Source of the DNA: JBEKCP01 sp050014815
GTDB lineage: Bacteria > Planctomycetota > Planctomycetia > Pirellulales > Thermoguttaceae
Assembly: GCA_050014815.1 (NCBI GenBank)
Contig: JBEKCP010000132.1
Coordinates: 1-19,391 of the forward strand
Direction of reading: 5' to 3'
DNA length: 19,391 bases
In this document: piece after piece, positions 13,775 through 19,391 of the stretch
Numbering within the stretch: position 1 is the stretch's first letter
Layout of the letters: each line of letters opens with the position of its first letter
The notes under the pieces: generated by a model
The model's database searches: none
Seen by the model: the letters and a program-made list of their open reading frames with translations, nothing else
What the model was told of the DNA's origin: nothing
Translations under genes and position numbers: made by a program

Positions 13775-15388
13775 CTACTTGGCGTTCGGTTTCCACCACA
13801 TCGCCCAACCCCGCGGTGCCACCTGCCGGGATTGCCCGTCGAGATCCACGGTGATCGCCTCGTCCCTGAAGTTCTCGATGACCCAGCTCCCATCGGCAAA
13901 CAGGTAGAGGGCCACGCGGTTGGGCGCACGGAAGGTATGGCCCAAGGGGCGCAGGATCGCCGCCCGCATGGCATCCAGTTCAGCCTGTGGCAGCCCCAGC
14001 AACGACTTGGGATCGCCTTTGACCGGCAAGAGATGCACGTTGGGCGCGGAAAGGTTTACCTTGCCGGAAAGCTCTTTCGCCAGGCCGTCCGTGAGAAGGA
14101 CCGGCTTGGCCGCCGCTATGAAAGCTGCCAGTCTTCCGGGCAGGTCGGGGTCCTTCAGAGCATGGATCGAGAAAAAGGCCGCCGGGGCGTCGGCCGGGAA
14201 CTCGTGGCAGGGAACCAAGGGTAGCCCGAGCATGCCGACGAAGTCGAACACCCGGGGTTCCTTCTCGGGGTGGCTGTTGGCAGGCTTGTAGGCCGCCACG
14301 CCCACGATCTGGCGCTGGCGGACCTCGTGGGCAACGGCCAATAACTCGGGGATGTTCTGCCGCAGGGCCTCGATGTTCTTCGGGCCGGTGCCCTTCAGGA
14401 GCGAGCCGTAGCAGAAAAGCAGCGACTCGCGGGCACCTCCCAGCACGGTCTGCCGGGCCTGTTCCAGGTAGGTCCGCTCGGTCGTGCCGTAGGGGTCGTA
14501 CCAGCCGCCGCCGCACTTCGGGCCGCCGATTCCGCCCAACCACCGCATGATGAAGTAAGCCTCGTACTGCGACGTGCCGCCCCACTGCCGATCCTGATAG
14601 TCACGGGTCTCCGTGCCCACCCAGGTGCGGTCGAAGTCGGCCGTCTCCCGCAGCACCTCGTAGCCCCGTTCGTGGAACTGATCGTACCACTGGGGATACT
14701 TGATGATGAGCCGGGCCTTGGGATTGACCCGCTTGGCCGCCGCCAACAGCCGCTCCTGTGACAGCCGGACCATCAATTCGCAGCGATAGGCTTCCCAGGT
14801 GTCTCCGGCAACCGGGTACGCCTGGTTGCCGATCTTGACAGTCTTGGCCTTCCGGGCAGCATCGCACTGGGGGCAGGTGCAGTCAGTGAACCAGAAGTCG
14901 TCGATCATGGTCTCGTCGAACAGCCCAGCGGCATACTCGAAAATCTGCCGGAGCCGCTCTTGGGTGGCCGGGTCCGTGTAACAGGAGATAAGCGCCCAGC
15001 CCGTGGAACGCTTGCCGACATCGGTCGTGGTCACACAGCCGGAGACCTCAAAGCCTGCCGCTTGGAAACGCTGTTTCGCGTGCAGCAGGGCTTCACGTTT
15101 GGCCTGGTAGTCGCTGCGGAAGGACTCGATATAGACCTTCGTCACGCCCGTCTTGCGGCACCAGTCGATAGCGGCGGCGAGCCCGTCATCACTGGAAAGG
15201 CGATCGCGCACGTCCTGGGCGCTGAACAGGGTCGAGAATCGGTGCGTCTGCGCCTTGGTTTTGGCCAAGTCCCAAAGGCTGATTGCCGCCTGGTTGCCGC
15301 TTGACGGCTGGGCCAAGACATTAGCCGTGCGCCCCAAGAGAACTGCCACGACGACGAGCCAAACCCCCAGCGCCCACAGCGTTTTCAT
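13775..15388 (-). CDS. Secreted glycoside-hydrolase-like TIM-barrel protein
   Basis: A 537-residue protein with a signal peptide (LWALGVWLVVVAVLLGRTAN, cut near VLA-Q). The pattern suggests a TIM barrel: AAAIDWCRKTGVTKVYIESF, FQAAGFEVSGCVTTTDVG, a catalytic-looking DETMIDDFWFTDCTCPQCDA, then NPKARLIIKYPQWYDQFHER and WVGTETRDYQDRQWGGTSQY. The end (about 450-535) looks like a beta-sandwich with VALYLFADGSWVIENFRDEA. The CTCPQC pair may bind metal or form a disulfide. No exact family is recognised, so 'glycoside-hydrolase-like' is inferred from the fold pattern and the neighbours. A strong AGGAGGTGACGT precedes the ATG. It is the first gene of a three-gene operon driven by TATAAT at 15427-15432. 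Confidence 0.7.
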   Translation of the reverse strand: MKTLWALGVWLVVVAVLLGRTANVLAQPSSGNQAAISLWDLAKTKAQTHRFSTLFSAQDVRDRLSSDDGLAAAIDWCRKTGVTKVYIESFRSDYQAKREALLHAKQRFQAAGFEVSGCVTTTDVGKRSTGWALISCYTDPATQERLRQIFEYAAGLFDETMIDDFWFTDCTCPQCDAARKAKTVKIGNQAYPVAGDTWEAYRCELMVRLSQERLLAAAKRVNPKARLIIKYPQWYDQFHERGYEVLRETADFDRTWVGTETRDYQDRQWGGTSQYEAYFIMRWLGGIGGPKCGGGWYDPYGTTERTYLEQARQTVLGGARESLLFCYGSLLKGTGPKNIEALRQNIPELLAVAHEVRQRQIVGVAAYKPANSHPEKEPRVFDFVGMLGLPLVPCHEFPADAPAAFFSIHALKDPDLPGRLAAFIAAAKPVLLTDGLAKELSGKVNLSAPNVHLLPVKGDPKSLLGLPQAELDAMRAAILRPLGHTFRAPNRVALYLFADGSWVIENFRDEAITVDLDGQSRQVAPRGWAMWWKPNAK

Positions 15389-15426
15389 ACGTCACCTCCT
15401 CAAAGTCCAACCTGCCTGCGTGTCTT

Positions 15427-15479
15427 ATTATAACGCTGCGGCATGGCTCCTGTACAGCACCAGCAGGATGCCGTAAAAT
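15427..15479. promoter_or_regulatory. Divergent promoters sharing one palindromic -35 box
   Basis: TGTACA at 15451-15456 is its own reverse complement. Leftward (minus) there is an 18-base spacer to TATAAT at 15427-15432, feeding the operon starting at 15388. Rightward (plus) there is a 17-base spacer to TAAAAT at 15474-15479. The expected plus-strand start point is seven bases beyond that box, at about 15486, the A of the ATG of the next gene. The two polymerases could not bind at once, so the two directions should compete. Confidence 0.7.
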
Positions 15480-15485
15480 GCGTCC

Positions 15486-15782
15486 ATGAACGAACCCGAT
15501 TCTCCCAACATGTCCCGGTTGCTCTGCTCCCGCTGTGGTGGCGAACTGACGCCCGGGAAGGGCAACTTCTATGTGGTGCGCATCGAGGCCCTGGCCGATC
15601 CCTCGCCGCCGAGCTTCTCGGATGAGGACATGAAGCTCGATCCCAGGGTGGAGATCGAGCGTCTGATCGAGCGGATGCGAGAGCTGTCCGAGCGAGAGCT
15701 GCTCGACCAGGTGTATCGGCGGATCGTCCTCTATCTGTGTGGGCCGTGCTACCGGCCATGGATCGAGGACCCTGTAGGATAA
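15486..15782 (+). CDS. Small CxxC...CxxC protein, possibly from a leaderless mRNA
   Basis: A 98-residue protein with Cys pairs at 14/17 (CSRCGG) and 85/88 (CGPCYR), which could together hold one zinc ion. A helical, charged middle lies between (VEIERLIERMRELSERELLD). It is not recognised as a named family; the fold would be a split zinc ribbon around a helix pair. It is probably cytoplasmic, as no signal peptide is seen. The predicted transcription start coincides with the ATG at 15486 and there is no Shine-Dalgarno. A second in-frame ATG at 15510 (MSRLLCSRCGG) is an alternative start with a 24-base leader. Confidence 0.65.
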   Translation: MNEPDSPNMSRLLCSRCGGELTPGKGNFYVVRIEALADPSPPSFSDEDMKLDPRVEIERLIERMRELSERELLDQVYRRIVLYLCGPCYRPWIEDPVG

Positions 15783-15970
15783 GCCGGCCGCTCACGAACT
15801 TGCTCCTGACCGGCCCAGGGTACGGCACTTGGTTCAATCTGCCACGAGAGCCGCACCGATGTTTAGGTGAACCGGTCCAGGGAAATGGTTGATGTTCCTG
15901 CTAAACTTTCCCGAGGAAAGTTCTTAGCCACCCTCCTTCAATCCCAATAATTACCTAAAAAATGGGCATA
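15783..15970. other. Intergenic region with an 8-bp palindrome
   Basis: No gene is seen. A perfect inverted repeat lies at 15904-15922: AACTTTCC, loop CGA, GGAAAGTT. An AT-rich stretch (15945-15962) follows, in contrast to the GC-rich surroundings, just before the integrase promoter. It could be an operator or part of an attachment region. Confidence 0.4.
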
Positions 15971-15998
15971 TTGACTCTCTTCTGGCTTGTGCTATCAT
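15971..15998 (+). promoter_or_regulatory. Promoter of the integrase gene
   Basis: TTGACT (15971-15976), a 16-base spacer, and TATCAT (15993-15998) preceded by TGC, making an extended -10. This is the best sigma-70-like promoter on the plus strand in the window. The leader to the ATG at 16099 is about 94 bases. Confidence 0.65.
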
Positions 15999-16036
15999 AG
16001 CTTGTGACACCTAATAAGACACCCATTCGACAAGCT
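15999..16036 (+). repeat. Left inverted repeat with direct GACACC repeats
   Basis: AGCTTGT (15999-16005) and ACAAGCT (16030-16036) are inverted to each other. Between them GACACC occurs twice, 12 bases apart. Read on the other strand, the block resembles GTGTCGTAAACTGGTGTC and then GGACAAG at 17366-17395, beyond the integrase gene. It lies immediately after the -10 box, so a protein bound here would block the promoter. Confidence 0.4.
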
Positions 16037-16098
16037 AGCTCCCCCGGTGGAGTGCCTCGGAAAACCTAGCCGCCGCACCTGAATAGGAGGTTTTGGCC

Positions 16099-17322
16099 AT
16101 GGTGTATTCGAACGCATCGAGTCGCGGCGAAAAGCCTGCCAAACCCCGCCCCGACTTCCCGCTTTTCCCGCACGCCACGGGAAGGTGGGCGAAGAAGATC
16201 AAAGGGAAGCTCCATTACTTTGGGCCGTGGGCCGATCCTGACGCGGCGTTGGCTCGATACGTCGAAGAGCGCGACGACCTGTACGCTGGACGCAAGCCTC
16301 GCCGCAAGGGCGTGGGGCTGACGGTCAAGGATCTAATCAACAAGTTTCTCATCGCCAAGAAAGCGCGGGTTGATGCCGGCGAGCTGGCCCTGGGAACTTT
16401 CGGCGACCAGTACAAAACCTGTAAGCGTGTGCTTTCCGTGTTCGGCGGAGACCGACTGGTCGATGATCTGGCCGCCGATGACTTCGAGACATTGCGCGCT
16501 CAGATCGCCAAGACCTACGGCAAGTTGTCTCGCAAGGTCGAGATCAAGCGGGTCCGTATGCTCTTCCGATATGCACACGAGGCCAACCTGATCGACAAGC
16601 CGGTTCGGTTTGGGCCGGGATTCGTCGGCCCGAGCCGGCGCGAACTGCGGTGTGAACGACAGCAAAACGGGGAACGCATGTTTGAGGCGGCTGAGATCCG
16701 GGCCATGTTGGCAGCGGCGCCCATAGCTTTGAAAGCCATGATCTTGCTGGGCATCAACTGCGGCTTTGGCAATACCGACGTAGCAAACCTCAGCATCAAG
16801 AATCTGGACCTGAAGGATGGCTGGTGCAACTACCCAAGGCCCAAGACAGGAATCTCGCGCCGCTGCCCACTCTGGCCGGAGACGGTCAAGGCGATCAAGG
16901 CGGCGCTGGCGGCGCGGCCCGCCCCTCAGGACAAAGCCGATTCCGATCTGGTATTCCTTACGTCTAACGGACAACGATGGGTCTGGATCCGAGGAAACTC
17001 GGCCAACGCCGACGCTACCGATGTGGAAGCCTTGGCACACGTGTCCCGTGCAGATCGGGTGACTGACGCAATGGGGAAATTGCTCAGCAAACTCGGCCTT
17101 GCCCGCCGTGGGCACACGTTCTATGCGCTTCGTCATACCTTTGAGACAATCGGTGGCGATTCGCGCGACCAAGTGGCGGTTGATGCCATCATGGGGCACT
17201 CGCGCGACGACATGGCCAGCGTGTACCGGGAGCGTATTGGCGATGATCGTCTACGGGCCGTTGTGGAGCATGTGCGAACGTGGTTGAGGGGAAGCCGGCA
17301 ACAACGACAGCGCAGGCATTGA
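16099..17322 (+). CDS. Tyrosine recombinase (site-specific integrase), planctomycete CGFGN type
   Basis: A 407-residue protein. The start at 16099 is fixed by AGGAGG at 16085-16090, eight bases upstream; a TTG at 16093 is too close. Residues about 12-80 are an N-terminal extension, and about 75-175 the SAM-like core-binding domain (LTVKDLINKFLIAKK, RLVDDLAADDFETLRAQIAK). From about 195 comes the catalytic domain. Visible catalytic elements are ARG 345 and HIS 346 (YALRHTF), HIS 367 (IMGHS) and the nucleophile TYR 376 (SVYRERI). The usual first arginine (TGLR..E) is ASN 225 in GINCGFGNTD, and the HxLR histidine is TYR 342. It would cut and rejoin DNA at an attachment site. No excisionase or phage gene is nearby. 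Confidence 0.85.
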   Translation: MVYSNASSRGEKPAKPRPDFPLFPHATGRWAKKIKGKLHYFGPWADPDAALARYVEERDDLYAGRKPRRKGVGLTVKDLINKFLIAKKARVDAGELALGTFGDQYKTCKRVLSVFGGDRLVDDLAADDFETLRAQIAKTYGKLSRKVEIKRVRMLFRYAHEANLIDKPVRFGPGFVGPSRRELRCERQQNGERMFEAAEIRAMLAAAPIALKAMILLGINCGFGNTDVANLSIKNLDLKDGWCNYPRPKTGISRRCPLWPETVKAIKAALAARPAPQDKADSDLVFLTSNGQRWVWIRGNSANADATDVEALAHVSRADRVTDAMGKLLSKLGLARRGHTFYALRHTFETIGGDSRDQVAVDAIMGHSRDDMASVYRERIGDDRLRAVVEHVRTWLRGSRQQRQRRH

Positions 17323-17344
17323 ATTGCACAGCAGCTTCCGTATC

Positions 17345-17364
17345 CCCTGATTGCGGGATCAGGG
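17345..17364. repeat. Hairpin 1 downstream of the integrase
   Basis: CCCTGAT, loop TGCGGG, ATCAGGG, 23 bases after the integrase stop codon. It could end the integrase transcript or be part of an attachment site. Confidence 0.5.
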
Positions 17365-17365
17365 C

Positions 17366-17395
17366 GTGTGTCGTAAACTGGTGTCTGGACAAGTT
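17366..17395 (-). repeat. Right inverted repeat of the integrase cassette (candidate)
   Basis: GTGTGTCGTAAACTGGTGTC, then TGGACAAGTT. On the minus strand this resembles the block at 15999-16024: CTTGT, GACACC, a 6-7 base spacer, then GACAC. The match is imperfect and needs two short gaps. Confidence 0.35.
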
Positions 17396-17410
17396 CTCGG
17401 TGCTTTGATT

Positions 17411-17430
17411 TCCGAGATGGCAATCTCGGA
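17411..17430. repeat. Hairpin 2 downstream of the integrase
   Basis: TCCGAGAT, loop GGCA, ATCTCGGA: a perfect 8-bp stem with a 4-base loop, starting 66 bases after hairpin 1. Confidence 0.55.
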
Positions 17431-17477
17431 TCGTGGCCCTACCCAGACGCCAAGTGACCGGGCGAGTGCCGGAAAAG

Positions 17478-17502
17478 GAAGGGGTTCTGGCTGAACCCCT
17501 TC
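17478..17502. repeat. Hairpin 3 downstream of the integrase
   Basis: GAAGGGGTTC, loop TGGCT, GAACCCCTTC: a perfect 10-bp stem starting 67 bases after hairpin 2. No T run follows in either direction, so it is not a plain terminator. Confidence 0.55.
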
Positions 17503-17577
17503 TGATGGTGTTTGCGCGCGGAGGAGGGGGTGACCGCCGCTGGTTAGGAATATCCCTTTTCCTGGAAAAGACGCGAC

Positions 17578-17640
17578 AAAAAAAAGAGCCCGGCGGGGCC
17601 TTCGAGCCTCATGCTAGAGGGCCTACCAGACCCGCCGGGC
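17578..17640 (-). terminator. Rho-independent terminator for minus-strand transcription
   Basis: On the minus strand GCCCGGCGGG (17631-17640) pairs with CCCGCCGGGC (17588-17597), a perfect 10-bp stem, and is followed by TCT and a run of eight T (17578-17585). The long loop holds a second small stem (GCCTC/GAGGGC). It would stop transcripts coming from the beta-galactosidase gene and through the template-repeat-like block. Confidence 0.75.
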
Positions 17641-17724
17641 CTCACGGTTTTGCCCCAGCATGAAATGCAGTGCGATGGGGACGGGATATTGTCCTGTTCG
17701 GCGGACGTGTTCCACTTTCCGTCG

Positions 17725-17850
17725 AGCTAGGGAAACGCGGAAGCCCAGGTTGTTGTTCCTGTTCCCGGGCCCGTTGTTGTTGCGGTTCGCCGACCGGCAG
17801 TTCCTGGCGTCATTGTTCCAGCTACCGCCGCGATTCGCGCGGTTCCCGCC
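17725..17850 (-). other. DGR template-repeat-like sequence (non-coding copy of an FGE/C-type-lectin variable region)
   Basis: Read on the minus strand from 17850 the codons give GGNRANRGGSWNNDARN, then CRSANRNNNGPGN, then RNNNLGFRVS. This is the C-terminal fold motif of formylglycine-generating-enzyme-like proteins that serve as DGR targets. Thirteen of 38 codons are Asn (11 AAC, 2 AAT), exactly at the positions that vary in such proteins, as expected for an unmutated template. The frame is closed by TGA at 17941-17943 and TAG at 17623-17625, and has no ATG, GTG or TTG before the motif. The FGE core (a GNVWEW-like segment) is absent, so it is not a gene end. No reverse transcriptase, Avd or matching variable repeat occurs in the window. 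The terminator hairpin lies about 85 bases downstream. Confidence 0.7.
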
Positions 17851-18021
17851 TTGCCCTGCGTGGGAAGCCGAAAGACCAGTCCGTCGGGCGTCTGGCGGAT
17901 GCGGACGCGGAGCCGGCGAGGCCGGGCGGGCGAAGGCGTCTCAGAAATGGGCGGTGGAGCGTTCACGAAAGACAATGAAAGGAAAAAGGGCCGGTTCCCC
18001 CCGCTCCTTATCCCTTGCTCG
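17851..18021. other. Intergenic region without a clear gene
   Basis: Reading frames exist on both strands but look like high-GC background. A short GGCCC-TTTTT run on the minus strand (about 17985-17998) might be a weak terminator for the gene ending at 18022. Confidence 0.4.
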
Positions 18022-19391
18022 TTATGGCTGCTTCACTTCCACAATGGACGCGGGCGGCAAGTCATACCGCACGCCGCGGACGGTCTTGGTCTTCGTCTGG
18101 CCGGAAGGGTTGTACAACAAGGCCCGGCCGCTCTGGAGGACCACGCCGTAGACGCCGTCGGCGTCCGTATCGACCGCAGGCACCGGGCGGCGCTCCTTGC
18201 CCGGCGGATTGGAATACAGGACGTCCTTCAAACGCAGAAAATACGCTTGCTTCTCGCGGCGGCCTCCCTTGCAGACCGCGACCGCGCCCCGGCCGAGGCG
18301 GCGAATGCCGCCGGCCCCATCCACCTGCAGCCAATCCGGCACGGTCGCATCCCGCTCGACAGTCTCCAGGTTTCCGGAAAACAGGCCGCTGAACACACCG
18401 CCGGCCTCGACCCATGCCGCGATCTTCTTCACCGTGGATTGCTCGAAGACGGTTCCTTCGAGATGAATCAGGTAGCGGTAGCGGGCCAACGCGCCGTCGG
18501 CCACGAGGTTCTCGTCCACGATGTCGAAGTGCACGAAGTCCCGCAGCTCCTGTCCCAACTCGAGAAAGAGTCCCGGAAAGGGAACCTTCGGCTGGAGATA
18601 GTGATAGGTCTGCGGAAAGAGGACCGCAACCTCGACCACCGGCGGGTCGAAGACCATCAGCCGGCGATACTGGCGGAAGACTTCCTGCGCCTTGGGCTGG
18701 ACCGGATTGGCGTGCCAATCCCAGAAGCCCGAGGCGCCGCAGCAGATGCTCTCGAAGATGCGGCCGACCTCGCCCTCCGGCGTGATTTGCGACGGCGGCT
18801 CGGACCAGAACGCCGCGCCGTAGAACTTCGCGGCCGTGGCGATCCGTGCCAACTGGGAAGACGCATTGGCGGCAAAGGGCCGAAAACCGCCATGGGTCGA
18901 GCGGATCTGCACCCTCTCTTCCGCGGCCATCTTCACCAGGGCCGTGTTGTCCTGGCCGACCCGCGGATCCTCGTCGCCGGCGCCCAATGGGAACATCTTG
19001 ATCGTGTCGGGGAAGTGGCGGTTGGCCGCTTTGGCGACTTCCCGGGCGTAGTCGCGCATGGAGTCCAGATACCATCGCACGAAATCGAGCCACGCGCGCC
19101 GCGTCTCGACGGACCGCGGATAGTCGATGGCCGACTCCGGGGAAAACGCGGTGCCCCACGCCCGGTTCAGGGCATCCAAGCCGCCGTACTTGCCGAGCAT
19201 GGCCCGGCGAAACGCCGCCCGCGCCAACTCGTCCGCGCACCAGTAGCCGTAGTGATTGTGGAGGTTGCCGAAGCGTTTCAGCCAGTCGGCCTTCTGGCCG
19301 GGCGTCCCCAGGCGGCACTGCGCCGGGAACATGCACTCCCCGTAGTCGCCGTGAACGCCCAGGTAGAAGGCAAAGATGTTGTCGGCCCCGC
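18022..19391 (-). CDS. GH42-like beta-galactosidase, 5' end outside the window
   Basis: 455 C-terminal residues are visible; the start lies beyond the right edge. The first residues read FAFYLGVHGDYGECMFPAQC. The barrel continues with LHNHYGYWCADELARAAFRR, KYGGLDALNRAWGTAF, VRWYLDSMRDYAREVAKAAN and a late FWSEPPSQITPEGE, all in the style of GH42 and related clan GH-A enzymes. The last 200 residues fit the GH42 middle/trimerisation domain (VVEVAVLFPQTYHYLQPKVP, then TVKKIAAWVEAGGVFSGLFS) and a small C-terminal sheet (ALLYNPSGQTKTK). The likely role is release of galactose or similar sugars from glycans. ATG codons inside (for example at 19332) are not starts, since the conserved sequence continues upstream of them. 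Confidence 0.75.
   Translation of the reverse strand, partial: GADNIFAFYLGVHGDYGECMFPAQCRLGTPGQKADWLKRFGNLHNHYGYWCADELARAAFRRAMLGKYGGLDALNRAWGTAFSPESAIDYPRSVETRRAWLDFVRWYLDSMRDYAREVAKAANRHFPDTIKMFPLGAGDEDPRVGQDNTALVKMAAEERVQIRSTHGGFRPFAANASSQLARIATAAKFYGAAFWSEPPSQITPEGEVGRIFESICCGASGFWDWHANPVQPKAQEVFRQYRRLMVFDPPVVEVAVLFPQTYHYLQPKVPFPGLFLELGQELRDFVHFDIVDENLVADGALARYRYLIHLEGTVFEQSTVKKIAAWVEAGGVFSGLFSGNLETVERDATVPDWLQVDGAGGIRRLGRGAVAVCKGGRREKQAYFLRLKDVLYSNPPGKERRPVPAVDTDADGVYGVVLQSGRALLYNPSGQTKTKTVRGVRYDLPPASIVEVKQP

Noticed and set aside
17625..17940. Treating the Asn-rich block as the 3' end of a real FGE gene
   Set aside because: No start codon exists in frame before the motif, and the upstream codons give an Arg/Pro-rich sequence without the FGE core; a non-coding template fits better, although a degraded gene end cannot be excluded.
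17660..18151. A 163-codon plus-strand open frame over the template-like block
   Set aside because: It is antisense to the Asn-rich block and the end of the beta-galactosidase gene and has no domain; the Leu/Phe runs are antisense of the Asn codons.
18062..19336. A 424-codon minus-strand frame overlapping the beta-galactosidase
   Set aside because: It is a shifted frame of the GH42-like gene and shows no conserved motif.
1..19391. CRISPR array, tRNA or rRNA genes
   Set aside because: No regularly spaced direct repeats of CRISPR type and no cloverleaf or rRNA-like sequence were recognised on reading; small RNAs could be missed without a search tool.

Overview
The window looks like a piece of a planctomycete chromosome, probably of the Pirellulales/Gemmatales type. 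The evidence is the gene content: a DUF1080 (3-keto-disaccharide hydrolase) protein, a duplicated Clp N-domain protein without an ATPase, membrane-anchored leucine-rich-repeat proteins with an FSIRSLL-type segment, and an integrase of the 'CGFGN' type. GC content is high, many starts lack a strong Shine-Dalgarno, and TAGAAT-type -10 boxes recur. These are judgements from reading; no database search was run.

Layout. Bases 1-9358 are almost entirely minus-strand genes: the 5' end of a probable NagB-like sugar-phosphate deaminase, an ankyrin protein, small membrane proteins, two leucine-rich-repeat proteins, a lipoprotein, a double Clp-N protein and a DUF4139 protein. They are separated by short intergenic repeats. 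One repeat family carries a small hairpin whose stem changes in a compensated way between copies. Two others are promoter-plus-leader modules built on TAGAAT. This half also shows gene decay: a frameshifted membrane protein, a leftover HEAT-repeat C-terminus and a protein that reads into a repeat.

Bases 9359-11863 hold a plus-strand secreted methyltransferase and a convergent ChaN-like protein; both appear frameshifted near their 3' ends. Bases 11864-15388 form a three-gene minus-strand operon for an extracytoplasmic glycan or glycoside pathway: a glycoside-hydrolase-like TIM-barrel protein, a DUF1080 protein and an acetylxylan-esterase-like hydrolase. It shares a divergent promoter region, with a single palindromic -35 box, with a small CxxC protein that may be leaderless.

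Bases 15783-17640 are a plus-strand tyrosine recombinase cassette with a good promoter, imperfect inverted repeats on both sides and several strong hairpins downstream. Next to it, at about 17731-17850 on the minus strand, is the most interesting feature. It is a non-coding block whose translation is the asparagine-rich C-terminal fold motif of formylglycine-generating-enzyme/C-type-lectin proteins, with the variable sites all AAC or AAT. This is how the template repeat of a diversity-generating retroelement (DGR) looks. No reverse transcriptase, Avd or variable-repeat gene is present in the window, so it is either an orphan template or the edge of a dismantled DGR. The window ends inside a GH42-like beta-galactosidase gene (18022-19391, minus strand).
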